Of a stretch of DNA of 38,979 nucleotides, positions 1-11,822 are shown piece after piece. The stretch's first letter is position 1, and the number at the start of each line of letters is the position of its first letter. The DNA lies in assembly GCF_005403045.1 (NCBI RefSeq), contig NZ_BJCL01000027.1, positions 1 to 38,979 of the forward strand, given 5' to 3'. Under the pieces are notes generated by a model. It was not told where the DNA came from. It saw only the letters and a program-made list of their open reading frames with translations, and did not search any database. Position numbers and translations under genes: made by a program. The DNA is from Pseudaquabacterium pictum (GTDB lineage Bacteria > Pseudomonadota > Gammaproteobacteria > Burkholderiales > Burkholderiaceae_C).

Positions 1-128
1 CACACCGGCCCGCCCAGCTTCTGCGCCGCCTCCACCGCCTCCTGCACAGTGAACGCCGGCACGCCGCGCGGCACCGGCACGCCAAACTGGCGCAGGATCT
101 CTTTACCCTGGTATTCGTGGATCTTCAA
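1..128 (-). CDS. sucC: Succinyl-CoA ligase (ADP-forming) beta subunit, N-terminal fragment
   Basis: Only the first 42 codons are in the window; the gene runs off the left edge. The translation opens [20 protein letters not shown], the standard opening of the ATP-grasp domain of SucC in Betaproteobacteria. The start is a TTG codon (126-128) with a GAGGAG ribosome-binding site 6 nt upstream (135-140), and no in-frame ATG competes. SucC with SucD interconverts succinyl-CoA and succinate in the cytoplasmic TCA cycle. Its position next to methylmalonyl-CoA mutase fits, because the mutase product is succinyl-CoA. Malate-CoA ligase is a related family, but this opening is the SucC form. sucD should lie just outside the window. 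Confidence 0.9.
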   Translation of the reverse strand, partial: MKIHEYQGKEILRQFGVPVPRGVPAFTVQEAVEAAQKLGGPV

Positions 129-223
129 AGTGGGCTCCTCGGGTGGTGTGGGGGAAGTGTCGGGTGGGTGGCTGACCGGAAGCTGATCGCATCGGGGCCT
201 GTGTGAAGCGGTTCGGCGCCGGG

Positions 224-895
224 TCAGCCGGCGGCAGCCGCCAGGCCGTTGTCGAAGTGGGCGCGCATCAGGCGCGTGGCCTCGGCCGGGTTGCGGGCGG
301 CGATGGCGGCCATCACCGCGCGGTGCTCGGCCAGGCTCTCGGCCAGCCGGCCTTGCTTGAACAGCGACAGGTGGCGGTTGAGCTTCATCACCTTGCGCAG
401 GTCCATCACGATCTGCGCGCTCCAGCGGTTGCCCGCCAGTTCCAGCAGGCGCAGGTGGAACTGCTCGTTGGTGTCGAAGAAGGCATCGCGCTGGCGCACC
501 TGCTTCTCCAGCCGGTCGTGCAGGGCCTGCAGGTCGGCGATCTGGGCATCACTGCCGTGCGCGGCCACGCGGCCGGCGGCGTCACTCTCCAGCAGGGCCA
601 TCAGGTGGTAGACCTGCGCCACGTCGGTGGTGCTCATCTCGGTGACATAGGCACCGCGGCGCACCTTCATCGTCACCAGGCCTTCCACGGCCAGCACCTT
701 CAGCGCCTCCCGCAGGGGGGTGCGGCTGATGCCGTACTCGGCGGCGATCTTCAGCTCGTCGATCCAGGCGCCGGGCTCCAGCTCGCGGTTGAAGATCTGC
801 TGGCGCAGGCGCTCGGCCACGTCCTGGTACAGGGCGCGGGGCGTCAGCGGGCCACCCTTGGGTGGCTTGGTGGCCGGCGCGGCGGTGGCGGGCAA
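224..895 (-). CDS. GntR/FCD-family transcriptional regulator of the propionyl-CoA module (inferred target)
   Basis: This 223-residue protein has an N-terminal winged helix-turn-helix of the GntR type (about residues 20-85, with [20 protein letters not shown]) followed by an all-helical FCD ligand domain (about 90-215). The FCD domain keeps the spaced histidines (FHLRL, EHRAV, RAHF) that usually bind a metal and a carboxylate ligand. The chosen start is TTG at 893-895, the first possible start after an in-frame stop, with GGAG 9 nt upstream. The gene is divergent from methylmalonyl-CoA mutase and lies upstream of sucC in the same direction. A ligand such as propionyl-CoA, methylmalonate or methylcitrate is a guess from context; FCD regulators are often encoded beside their targets. 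Confidence 0.85.
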   Translation of the reverse strand: MPATAAPATKPPKGGPLTPRALYQDVAERLRQQIFNRELEPGAWIDELKIAAEYGISRTPLREALKVLAVEGLVTMKVRRGAYVTEMSTTDVAQVYHLMALLESDAAGRVAAHGSDAQIADLQALHDRLEKQVRQRDAFFDTNEQFHLRLLELAGNRWSAQIVMDLRKVMKLNRHLSLFKQGRLAESLAEHRAVMAAIAARNPAEATRLMRAHFDNGLAAAAG

Positions 896-961
896 GGCGG
901 TGGGCTCCGATGTGGGGTGCGTTGGCGGTGGTGCGGACGATTGTCAGCCACAACGCGGGAA

Positions 962-991
962 TTGAATTCATAATTATGCATCATGTATCAT
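962..991 (+). promoter_or_regulatory. Candidate sigma-70 promoter for the methylmalonyl-CoA mutase operon
   Basis: TTGAAT (962-967) and TATCAT (986-991) are separated by 18 nt in an AT-rich island that stands out from its GC-rich surroundings. They point toward the mutase start at 1067. On the other strand, TTGCCT (995-1000) and CATAAT (973-978) with a 16-nt spacer could serve the divergent regulator. These are pattern matches only; no transcript start is known. Confidence 0.45.
976..988. promoter_or_regulatory. Candidate GntR/FCD operator, dyad ATGCAT-C-ATGTAT
   Basis: The 13-bp sequence is an almost perfect inverted repeat (one mismatch per half, half-site AT(G/A)CAT) centred on 982. It overlaps the putative -10 regions of both divergent promoters. 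Short AT-rich dyads with a one-base centre are typical of FadR-subfamily operators. Binding by the adjacent regulator (224-895) is inferred from position and shape. Confidence 0.5.
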
Positions 992-1066
992 GACAGGCAA
1001 GATGACAGGTGGCGCCCGGCCGCCTGCGGGCCTGCCAGGCCCAGCGCACGCACCAAGGATTCCGCC

Positions 1067-3223
1067 ATGTCGAACGCCCCCGAGTTCAACCCCGCCACGC
1101 TGGAGCAATGGGCCAAGGCGGCTGCCAAGTCTGCCCCCGGTGGTGACGTGGCAGCGCTGAACTGGACCACGCCCGAAGGCATCACCGTCAAGCCGCTGTA
1201 CACCGCGGCCGACACCGCCGCGCTGCCGCACACCGACACGCTGCCTGGCTTCGAGCCCTTCATCCGCGGCCCGCAGGCCACTATGTATGCGGTGCGGCCC
1301 TGGACCATCCGACAGTACGCCGGCTTCTCCACCGCTGAGGAAAGCAATGCCTTCTACCGCAAGGCCCTGGCCGCCGGCGGGCAGGGTGTCAGCGTGGCCT
1401 TCGACCTGGCCACCCACCGCGGCTACGACAGCGATCATCCGCGGGTGACGGGTGATGTCGGCAAGGCCGGCGTGGCGATCGATTCGGTCGAGGACATGAA
1501 GATCCTGTTCGACCAGATCCCGCTGGACAAGGTGAGCGTCAGCATGACCATGAACGGCGCCGTGCTGCCGGTGCTGGCCGGCTATGTGGTGGCGGCGGAA
1601 GAGCAGGGCGTGCGCCAGGACCAGCTGGCCGGGACCATCCAGAACGACATCCTCAAGGAGTTCATGGTCCGCAACACCTACATCTACCCGCCCGAGCCGT
1701 CGATGAAGATCATCGGCGACATCATCGAGTACACGGCCAAGCACATGCCGAAGTTCAACTCGATCTCCATCAGCGGGTACCACATGCAGGAAGCCGGCGC
1801 CAACCAGGCGCTGGAGCTGGCCTTCACGCTGGCCGACGGGCAAGAGTACGTGCGCACCGCCATCGCCAAGGGCATGGATGTGGACGACTTCGCCGGCCGC
1901 CTGAGCTTCTTCTGGGCGATCGGGATGAACTTCTACCTCGAGATCGCCAAGATGCGGGCCGCCCGCCTGTTGTGGACGCGCATCATGAAGGGCTTCCACG
2001 CCAAGAACCCGAAGAGCCTGATGCTGCGCACCCACTGCCAGACCAGCGGCTGGAGCCTGACCGAGCAGGACCCGTACAACAACGTGGTGCGCACCACGGT
2101 GGAGGCGATGGCCGCGGTGTTCGGCGGCACGCAGAGCCTGCACACCAACAGCTTCGACGAGGCCATCGCGCTGCCCACCGAGTTCTCGGCCCGCATCGCC
2201 CGCAACACCCAGCTGATCATCCAGGAAGAGACCCACATCACCAACGTGGTCGACCCCTGGGCTGGCAGCTACATGATGGAGTCTCTGACGCAGGAGATGG
2301 CCGACAAGGCCTGGGCCATCATCGAGGAAGTCAACGCCATGGGCGGCATGACCAAGGCGGTGGACAGCGGCTGGGCCAAGCTGAAGATCGAGGCCAGCGC
2401 GGCCGAGAAGCAGGCCCGCATCGACAGCGGCAAGGACGTGATCGTCGGGGTCAACAAGTACAAGCTGAAGACCCAGGATGCGGTCGAGGTGCGCGAGGTC
2501 GACAACGTGGCGGTGCGCGACAGCCAGATCGCCCGGCTGCAGCAGATCAAGGCCACGCGTGACGGCGCCAAGGTGCAGGCCGCGCTGGCCGCGCTGACCG
2601 CCGCTGCCCAATCGGGCCAGGGCAACCTGCTGGCGCTGAGCATCGATGCCATCCGCCTGCGCGCCACCGTGGGCGAGGTCAGTGATGCGCTGGAGGCGGT
2701 GTACGGCCGCCACCGTGCCGACATCCAGAAGGTGACCGGCGTCTATGCCGCCGCCTACGATTCCGCCGAGGGCTGGGACAAGCTGAAGGCCGAGATTGCC
2801 GCCTTTGCCGACGAACAGGGCCGCCGCCCGCGGGTGATGATCGCCAAGCTGGGCCAGGACGGCCATGACCGTGGCGCCAAGGTGGTGGCCACCGCGTTTG
2901 CCGACCTGGGCTTCGACGTCGACATGGGACCGCTGTTCCAGACACCCGAGGAATGCGCCCGCCAGGCCATCGAGAACGACGTGCATGCGGTGGGCGTGTC
3001 CACCCTGGCCGCCGGCCACAAGACCCTGGTGCCCGCCATCATTGCCGAGCTGAAGAAGCAGGGCGCCGACGACATCATCGTCTTCGTCGGTGGCGTGATC
3101 CCGGCGCAGGACTACGGCTTCCTGTTCGATGCCGGCGTCAAGGGCGTGTACGGCCCCGGCACGCCGATCCCGGCCAGCGCCAAGGATGTGCTGGAGCAGA
3201 TCCGCAGCGCGGTCGCCGCCTGA
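1067..3223 (+). CDS. scpA: Methylmalonyl-CoA mutase, adenosylcobalamin-dependent (single-chain type)
   Basis: The 718-residue enzyme isomerises (R)-methylmalonyl-CoA to succinyl-CoA. It has the full TIM-barrel substrate domain ([20 protein letters not shown], then [18 protein letters not shown], then [19 protein letters not shown]) and a C-terminal B12 domain. The B12 domain carries DGHDRG near residues 598-603 (His600 as lower cobalt ligand), then [12 protein letters not shown] and VFVGGVIP. Length and motifs match the classical catalytic chain; the HCQTSGWSL region argues for methylmalonyl- rather than ethylmalonyl-CoA mutase. The ATG at 1067 is chosen because AAGGA lies 7 nt upstream; an in-frame ATG at 983 would overlap the putative promoter. 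It heads the operon with the MeaB chaperone and propionyl-CoA carboxylase. Confidence 0.95.
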   Translation: MSNAPEFNPATLEQWAKAAAKSAPGGDVAALNWTTPEGITVKPLYTAADTAALPHTDTLPGFEPFIRGPQATMYAVRPWTIRQYAGFSTAEESNAFYRKALAAGGQGVSVAFDLATHRGYDSDHPRVTGDVGKAGVAIDSVEDMKILFDQIPLDKVSVSMTMNGAVLPVLAGYVVAAEEQGVRQDQLAGTIQNDILKEFMVRNTYIYPPEPSMKIIGDIIEYTAKHMPKFNSISISGYHMQEAGANQALELAFTLADGQEYVRTAIAKGMDVDDFAGRLSFFWAIGMNFYLEIAKMRAARLLWTRIMKGFHAKNPKSLMLRTHCQTSGWSLTEQDPYNNVVRTTVEAMAAVFGGTQSLHTNSFDEAIALPTEFSARIARNTQLIIQEETHITNVVDPWAGSYMMESLTQEMADKAWAIIEEVNAMGGMTKAVDSGWAKLKIEASAAEKQARIDSGKDVIVGVNKYKLKTQDAVEVREVDNVAVRDSQIARLQQIKATRDGAKVQAALAALTAAAQSGQGNLLALSIDAIRLRATVGEVSDALEAVYGRHRADIQKVTGVYAAAYDSAEGWDKLKAEIAAFADEQGRRPRVMIAKLGQDGHDRGAKVVATAFADLGFDVDMGPLFQTPEECARQAIENDVHAVGVSTLAAGHKTLVPAIIAELKKQGADDIIVFVGGVIPAQDYGFLFDAGVKGVYGPGTPIPASAKDVLEQIRSAVAA

Positions 3224-3273
3224 CAGCGCCACACCAGACGCCGACCCGGGCCGACACGCACCACCGCCGCACG

Positions 3274-3762
3274 ATGTCCAACACGTCTGGCCCGGGCGCC
3301 ACTGCCCTGTCGCTGGCCCCGGCCTACGACGACGACTTCGAGGCCCTGCTGTCGCTGCGCATGGCGGCCATGCAGGAGAGCCTGCAGCGCCTGGGCCGCT
3401 TCGACCCGCAGCGCGCGCGTGAGCGGCTCAGCCGGGCCTTCGAGCCGGCGCACACCCGCCACATCCTGCAGGGCAGCGAGCGGGTCGGCTTCGTGGTGGT
3501 GCTGCCGCGCATGGACCACCTGGTGCTGGACCACCTCTACATCGCTCCGCCGGCGCAGGGCCAGGGCATCGGCAGCTGGGTGATGTCCCAGGTGATCGAT
3601 GAAGCCGACCGGCTGGGCCTGTCGGTCCGGGTGACGGCGTTGAAGCACAGCGATGCCAACCGCTTCTACCAGCGCCACGGCTTCGAGCTGCAGCACGCCA
3701 GCGACTGGGACCTGCACTATGTGCGCCCTGCCGCCGGGGACCGCGATGACGGCCCCTATTGA
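3274..3762 (+). CDS. GNAT-family N-acetyltransferase
   Basis: This protein of 162 residues has one GNAT fold. Acetyl-CoA-binding motif A is visible as LDHLYIAPPAQGQGIGSWVM (about residues 87-106), and motif B as KHSDANRFYQRHGFE. The substrate cannot be read from the sequence. It starts 50 nt after the mutase stop and its last 17 nt overlap the start of the MeaB gene, so the three are surely co-transcribed. It may acetylate a lysine or a small molecule linked to acyl-CoA metabolism, but that is only positional inference. No strong ribosome-binding site is seen before the ATG. Confidence 0.8.
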   Translation: MSNTSGPGATALSLAPAYDDDFEALLSLRMAAMQESLQRLGRFDPQRARERLSRAFEPAHTRHILQGSERVGFVVVLPRMDHLVLDHLYIAPPAQGQGIGSWVMSQVIDEADRLGLSVRVTALKHSDANRFYQRHGFELQHASDWDLHYVRPAAGDRDDGPY

Positions 3763-4786
3763 TCCGGTGGTCACGCTGCCGGCCGCCGACCAGGGCCTGC
3801 ATGCCGACGTCACCGGTGCCCCCGGTGCGGCCCAGCGCCGTGCGGTGGCCAAGACCATCACCCTGCTGGAATCCACCCGGCCTGACCACCGCGCCCGCGC
3901 CGATGCGCTGCTCAATGCCCTGCTGCCGCACAGCGGCCGCAGCTTCCGCCTGGGCATCAGCGGCGTGCCGGGCGTGGGCAAGAGCACCTTCATCGAGGCG
4001 CTGGGCCTGTTTCTGATCGAACGGGGCCACCGGGTGGCGGTGCTGGCGGTCGACCCGTCGTCCAGCATCAGCGGTGGCTCCATCCTGGGCGACAAGACGC
4101 GCATGGAGCGGCTGTCGATGGACACCCGCGCCTACATCCGCCCCAGCCCCAGCAGCGGCACGCTGGGCGGCGTGGCCGAGAAGACCCGCGAGGCCATGCT
4201 GGTGTGCGAGGCGGCGGGGCACGATGTGGTCATCGTCGAGACCGTGGGCGTGGGCCAGAGCGAGACTGCGGTGGCCGGCATGACCGACATGTTCGTGCTG
4301 CTGCAGTTGCCCAACGCCGGTGACGACCTGCAGGCCATCAAGAAGGGCGTGATGGAGCTGGCCGACCTGGTGGTGATCAACAAGGCCGACCTGGATGAGG
4401 CCGCGGCCACCCGGGCACGGGCGCAGATCAGTTCGTCATTGCGCTTGATCGGCATGCATGGCAACCCCGACCACCTGCACCACGACCAGCAGGTCTGGCA
4501 CCCGGACGTGATGCAGCTCAGCGCACTCAAAGGCTCCGGCCTGGCCGAGTTCTGGGCCGCCATCACCCGCTTCCGCGATCTGCAGACCGCCAACGGCCGC
4601 CTCGCCGCCCGCCGCCAGCTGCAGGACCAGGCCTGGATGTGGAGCCTGATCGACGCTGGCCTCAAGCAGCGGTTCAAGGCCCATCCGGCGGTGACCACCG
4701 CGCTGCCCCAACTCACCGGCGATGTGCATGCGGGGCGCATGGCGGCGTCCGTCGCGGCACGCCGCCTGCTCGACCTGTTCCATTGA
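3746..4786 (+). CDS. meaB: MeaB/ArgK-type GTPase, methylmalonyl-CoA mutase chaperone
   Basis: The product (346 residues) is a G3E P-loop GTPase. Visible motifs are the Walker A GVPGVGKST, DPSSSISGGSILGDKTRM (switch region typical of MeaB), ETVGVGQSE (Walker B/base region) and NKAD for guanine recognition. MeaB proteins load adenosylcobalamin into methylmalonyl-CoA mutase and protect it from inactivation. The ATG at 3746 gives MTAPIDPV, has GGGGA just upstream and overlaps the end of the GNAT gene. The family was once called ArgK, an arginine transport kinase; position beside the mutase supports the chaperone role. Confidence 0.93.
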   Translation: MTAPIDPVVTLPAADQGLHADVTGAPGAAQRRAVAKTITLLESTRPDHRARADALLNALLPHSGRSFRLGISGVPGVGKSTFIEALGLFLIERGHRVAVLAVDPSSSISGGSILGDKTRMERLSMDTRAYIRPSPSSGTLGGVAEKTREAMLVCEAAGHDVVIVETVGVGQSETAVAGMTDMFVLLQLPNAGDDLQAIKKGVMELADLVVINKADLDEAAATRARAQISSSLRLIGMHGNPDHLHHDQQVWHPDVMQLSALKGSGLAEFWAAITRFRDLQTANGRLAARRQLQDQAWMWSLIDAGLKQRFKAHPAVTTALPQLTGDVHAGRMAASVAARRLLDLFH

Positions 4787-4810
4787 CATCCGAACGAGGA
4801 GAACCTCCCC

Positions 4811-6343
<1,533 letters not shown>

Positions 6344-6365
6344 TCACGCGCTAGGAGACTTCAAC

Positions 6366-8414
<2,049 letters not shown>

Positions 8415-8423
8415 GGAACTGCC

Positions 8424-8888
8424 ATGGGCGCCAAACCTTTCAAGATCCTCGGCATCCAGCAGATCGCCATCGGCGGCCCCGACAAGGCCAAGCTCAAGAG
8501 CCTGTGGGTGGACATGCTGGGCCTGACGGTGAAGAGCACCTTCGTGTCCGAGCGTGAGAACGTCGACGAGGACATCTGCCAGCTGGGCAGTGGCCCCACG
8601 GCGGTGGAAGTCGACCTGATGCAGCCGCTGGACCTGGAGAAGAAGCCGGCGGTGCACACCACGCCGCTGAACCATGTGGGCCTGTGGGTGGACGACCTGC
8701 CCAAGGCGGTGGAATGGATGACGGCCAACGGCGTGCGCTTCGCGCCTGGCGGCATCCGCAAGGGCGCCGCCGGCCACGACATCACCTTCATCCACCCCAA
8801 GGGCAATGAGCAGTTCCCGCTGGGCGGCGAGGGTGTGCTGATCGAGCTGGTGCAAGCGCCGCCCGAGGTGGTGGCAGCGCTGGGTTGA
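8424..8888 (+). CDS. mce: VOC-fold protein, probable methylmalonyl-CoA epimerase
   Basis: The 154-residue protein has the paired beta-alpha-beta-beta-beta modules of the VOC superfamily. It lies 9 nt after pccA at the end of the operon, where an epimerase converting (S)- to (R)-methylmalonyl-CoA is needed. Expected metal ligands are seen in [10 protein letters not shown] (His), AVEVDLMQP (Glu) and VLIELVQ (Glu). The usual first-strand histidine of epimerases is replaced by glutamine (IQQIAIGG, residue 13). Many relatives are annotated only as lactoylglutathione lyase-like. The epimerase role is context-based and the odd ligand lowers certainty. Confidence 0.7.
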   Translation: MGAKPFKILGIQQIAIGGPDKAKLKSLWVDMLGLTVKSTFVSERENVDEDICQLGSGPTAVEVDLMQPLDLEKKPAVHTTPLNHVGLWVDDLPKAVEWMTANGVRFAPGGIRKGAAGHDITFIHPKGNEQFPLGGEGVLIELVQAPPEVVAALG

Positions 8889-9089
8889 GCTTCTGAATGG
8901 GGTTCGTTGCGGCAGTTGCCGGTTCACCATCTTCAGCACGAGGATGAACGCCTCGGTCGTGCCTGAGCGCAGGGCCTCCCGGCCCGGCGCGATCGCCCAG
9001 ACTCAGCGACCGCAACGAGCCCGGAACAGCCGCAATTCACAGGCCGTTGTGGTGCAGGCAGACTGGCGGTCCCGAACACAGGAGACCGC

Positions 9090-10088
9090 ATGACCGCCAC
9101 CAACCGCCAGATCCAGCTCGCCAGCCTGCCCACTGGCAAGCTGGGCCCTGAACATTTCCAGCTGGCCGAGGCGCCGATGCCGGTGCCTGGCGACGGCGAC
9201 GTGCTGCTGAAGGTGCTGATGATCAGCCTGGATGCTGCCAACCGCGCCTGGATGCAGGGCGCCACCTACCGCGCAGCGCTGGCCGCCGGGCAGGTGATGG
9301 CCGGCGGCAGCATCTCGGAAGTGGTGACCTCCAATGCGCCCGGCTTCGTCCCCGGTGACCTGGTGTTTGCCGACACCGGCTGGCAGCAGTACACCGCGCT
9401 GCCGGCCAAGCTGCTCACGAAGCAGCAGCGCCGCGGCCCGCTGAGCCACCTGCTCAGCGTCTACGGCATCGCCGGGCTCACCGCCTATTTCGGCCTGCTG
9501 CAGGTGGGCCGCCCGAAGGCGGGCGAGACGGTGGTGGTCTCGGCCGCTGCCGGGTCGGTGGGCAGCCTGGTCGGCCAGATCGCCAAGATCCAGGGCTGCC
9601 GGGTCGTCGGCATTGCCGGCGGTGCCGCCAAGTGCGCCTGGCTGCAGACCGAGCTGGGCTTCGACGCGGTGGTCGACTACAAGGCCGGCAACCTCAACGG
9701 CCAGCTCAAGGCGGCGGCGCCCGGTGGCATCGACGTCTACTTCGACAACGTGGGCGGCGACATCCTGGAAGCCTGCCTGTTCCGCATGAACCTCGGCGGC
9801 CGCGTGGCCTGCTGCGGCGCGGTGTCGCAGTACGACGGTGCGCCGCCGGCCCATGGCCCGCGTGGGGTGCCGGGGCTGATCGTCACCAAGCGGTTGACGC
9901 TGCAGGGCTTCGTGCTGTTCGACTTCGCCGCCCAGTTCGATGCTGCGCTGGGTGCGTTGCAGGGCTGGGTGGAGAGCGGCCGGCTCAAGGTGCCCGAGGA
10001 CATCATCGATGGCCTGGAGAACACGCCGGCTGCACTGATCGGCCTGCTGGCGGGCGAGAACGTGGGCAAGCGCATGGTGCGGGTCTAG
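9090..10088 (+). CDS. NADP-dependent zinc-independent MDR oxidoreductase (CurA/prostaglandin-reductase-like)
   Basis: The product has 332 residues and is of the medium-chain dehydrogenase/reductase superfamily. It has an N-terminal GroES-like domain and a Rossmann domain with AAAGSVGSLVGQIAK followed by GCRVVGIAGG. YFDNVGGDILEA is characteristic of the leukotriene B4 12-hydroxydehydrogenase/CurA group, which reduces activated C=C bonds with NADPH. The structural-zinc cysteine cluster is absent. CAGGAGA precedes the ATG. It is probably a separate unit from the propionyl-CoA operon (201-nt gap). The physiological substrate is unknown. It converges with the GntR gene 19 nt downstream, with no convincing terminator between. 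Confidence 0.85.
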   Translation: MTATNRQIQLASLPTGKLGPEHFQLAEAPMPVPGDGDVLLKVLMISLDAANRAWMQGATYRAALAAGQVMAGGSISEVVTSNAPGFVPGDLVFADTGWQQYTALPAKLLTKQQRRGPLSHLLSVYGIAGLTAYFGLLQVGRPKAGETVVVSAAAGSVGSLVGQIAKIQGCRVVGIAGGAAKCAWLQTELGFDAVVDYKAGNLNGQLKAAAPGGIDVYFDNVGGDILEACLFRMNLGGRVACCGAVSQYDGAPPAHGPRGVPGLIVTKRLTLQGFVLFDFAAQFDAALGALQGWVESGRLKVPEDIIDGLENTPAALIGLLAGENVGKRMVRV

Positions 10089-10107
10089 CCGCAGGCCCGC
10101 GGCGTCC

Positions 10108-10866
10108 CTATCCCGCCTGCTTCAGCACCGCCGCCCGCTCCACCCGGCTGCGCTCGCGCGCCTCCAGCAGCGCATGCAGGGTGATCTTGCGCACCTCCAG
10201 CTTGCTCTGCTCGATGTGGCTTCTCAGCAGCAGCTTGGCCGCATCGGGCTTGCGCTGGATGACGGCGCGCAGGATCTTGGCGTGCTCGGCATAGGTGGCA
10301 TGGATGCGGTCGCCGCGGGTGAAATCGAGCCGGCGCACGATGCGGATGCGCTCGGTCACGTCCTGGTGCACCCGGGCCATCTCGCGGTTGCCGGTGGCGG
10401 CCACCAGCTGGGCATGGAACTGCTCGTCCAGCGCGCCCACCGCATGGCCGTCGGCCAGGCGCTGCTCTTCGGGCACCAGCCACACCGCCTTCAGCGCCTG
10501 CAGCTCGGCCGGCTCGTCGGCGCGGTGGGCCAGGCGGTCCAGGCTGGCAGTTTCCAGCACGATGCGCAGGTCGTAGAGCTGGTCGAGCCGGTCGAAGTCG
10601 ATCGGCTTGACGAACCAGCCGGCCTTGCTCTCGACATCCAGGAAGCCCTCGTTGCGCAGGCGGAACAGCGCCTCGCGCACCGGCGTGCGGCTCACGCCCA
10701 GGCGGGCGCCGATGTCGGTCTCGCTGAAGCGGTCGCCCGGCACCCACAGGAAATCATGCAGCTCGGCCTTGATCTGGGCATAGACCTGCTCGGCCAGCGC
10801 GGCGCGGGGCTTGGCGTCGGTGGCAGTGCCCAGGGTGGCGGATCGGTGTGGCATGGTCGCCATCAT
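10108..10866 (-). CDS. GntR/FCD-family regulator, last gene of the biuret/ureide operon
   Basis: This 252-residue regulator has a GntR winged helix (LGVSRTPVREALFRLRNEGFL, about residues 50-80) and a C-terminal FCD domain with the spaced histidines FHAQL, EHAKI and SHIEQ. The first ATG overlaps the dppF stop codon as ATGA, so it is probably translationally coupled. MPHRS four codons later is an alternative start. As the last gene of the 17-gene run it is the obvious candidate to control that operon and itself. The palindromic GTATAC site near the operon start is its candidate operator. The ligand is unknown; a ureide or its breakdown product is a reasonable guess. Confidence 0.85.
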   Translation of the reverse strand: MMATMPHRSATLGTATDAKPRAALAEQVYAQIKAELHDFLWVPGDRFSETDIGARLGVSRTPVREALFRLRNEGFLDVESKAGWFVKPIDFDRLDQLYDLRIVLETASLDRLAHRADEPAELQALKAVWLVPEEQRLADGHAVGALDEQFHAQLVAATGNREMARVHQDVTERIRIVRRLDFTRGDRIHATYAEHAKILRAVIQRKPDAAKLLLRSHIEQSKLEVRKITLHALLEARERSRVERAAVLKQAG

Positions 10867-11822
10867 GCGGCAAAGTGGCAGGCCGCCAGATGCTGGGCGC
10901 TGCCGTGCCAGGCCGGCGCCTCGCGGCCGCAGCGGTCGGTGCCACTGCCGCAGCGGCCATGGAAGCGGCAGGCCGATGCCGGCGGGTCGATCGGGCTGGC
11001 CACCTCGCCCACCAGCTGGATGCGCGGCCCCTGGCCGGGGATGGCCGACACCAGGGCCCGGGTGTAGGGGTGGCGCGGTGCGCGGAACACCTGCTCCGAC
11101 GGCCCCACCTCCACCAGCTTGCCCAGGTACATCACCGCCACCCGGTCGGTGAGCAGGCGCACCACGTTCAGGTCGTGCGAGACGAACAGCACGCTCAAGC
11201 CCAGCTCGCGGCGCAGCCGGTCCAGCAGCTGCAGCACCACCGCCTGCACCGACACATCCAGCGCCGCGGTGGGTTCGTCCAGGATCAGCAGCTGCGGCTG
11301 CACCGCCAGCGCCCGGGCGATGCCCACCCGGGCCTTCTGCCCGCCCGACAGCTGGTGCGGATAGCGCGCCAGCAGCTCGGCCGGCAGGCCCACCTGGGCC
11401 GCCACCTGCTGCACCCGCTGCGCCAGTGCCTCGCCCCCCAGGCCGGCCAGCAGGCGCAGCGGCTCGGCGATGCTGTCGTGCGCGGTGTAGCGCGGGTTCA
11501 GGCTGTCGGTCGGATCCTGGAACACCATCTGGATGGCCGGGCGACGTGCATGGCGGGCAAAGCGTGCGGCGGGGATGGCCGCCAGGTCGTCGCCGTCGAA
11601 GACGATGCGGCCTTCGGTCGGATCGTGCAGCCGCGCCAGCAGGCGCACCAGGGTGCTCTTGCCGCAGCCCGACTCACCGACCAGGCCCAGGCTCTCGCCG
11701 CGGCCGATGACCAGGTTCACATCGTCCACCGCATGCAGCTGCGCGCCGCGCCGGCCGCCCACGGCGCCTTTGACCGGAAAGCGCTTGTGCAGTCGCTCCA
11801 CCTGCAGCAGCGGCTCAGCCAT
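10863..11822 (-). CDS. dppF: Dipeptide/oligopeptide-type ABC transporter ATP-binding protein (DppF-like)
   Basis: The 319-residue ATPase shows Walker A GESGCGKST, signature LSGGQKARVGIARAL and Walker [13 protein letters not shown]. It has the C-terminal oligopeptide/dipeptide extension with clustered cysteines (ACRFHGRCGSGTDRC and a final AACHF). The ATG at 11822 gives MAEPLLQVERLHKRF and overlaps the end of dppD by 8 nt; the longer upstream reading is not homologous. It energises the dppBC permease in the inner membrane. The gene set may carry peptides, but in this operon a ureide or biuret-like compound is more likely. Confidence 0.9.
   Translation of the reverse strand: MAEPLLQVERLHKRFPVKGAVGGRRGAQLHAVDDVNLVIGRGESLGLVGESGCGKSTLVRLLARLHDPTEGRIVFDGDDLAAIPAARFARHARRPAIQMVFQDPTDSLNPRYTAHDSIAEPLRLLAGLGGEALAQRVQQVAAQVGLPAELLARYPHQLSGGQKARVGIARALAVQPQLLILDEPTAALDVSVQAVVLQLLDRLRRELGLSVLFVSHDLNVVRLLTDRVAVMYLGKLVEVGPSEQVFRAPRHPYTRALVSAIPGQGPRIQLVGEVASPIDPPASACRFHGRCGSGTDRCGREAPAWHGSAQHLAACHFAA

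Noticed and set aside
983-1066. A 28-codon N-terminal extension of methylmalonyl-CoA mutase starting at ATG 983.
   Set aside because: It has no ribosome-binding site, overlaps the promoter/operator island and lacks homology; the ATG at 1067 has AAGGA at good spacing.
974-3232. A 752-codon minus-strand frame opposite methylmalonyl-CoA mutase.
   Set aside because: Shadow of the mutase reading frame; no domain, and composition typical of antisense GC-rich DNA.
8902-9016. TCGTTGCGG and CCGCAACGA inverted copies about 100 nt apart in the mce-curA gap, as a possible terminator.
   Set aside because: The loop is too long and there is no T-tract; nothing else supports a function.
8944-9093. A 49-codon frame with GAGG before its ATG and an ATGA overlap with the CurA-like gene.
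   Set aside because: Its codon use is unlike neighbouring genes (many CGA, CAA and A/T-ending codons) and the peptide is Arg/Gln-rich with no recognisable feature; the overlap can arise by chance.
10089-10107. A possible bidirectional terminator in the 19-nt gap between convergent genes.
   Set aside because: Only a 4-bp GC stem can form, too weak to call.
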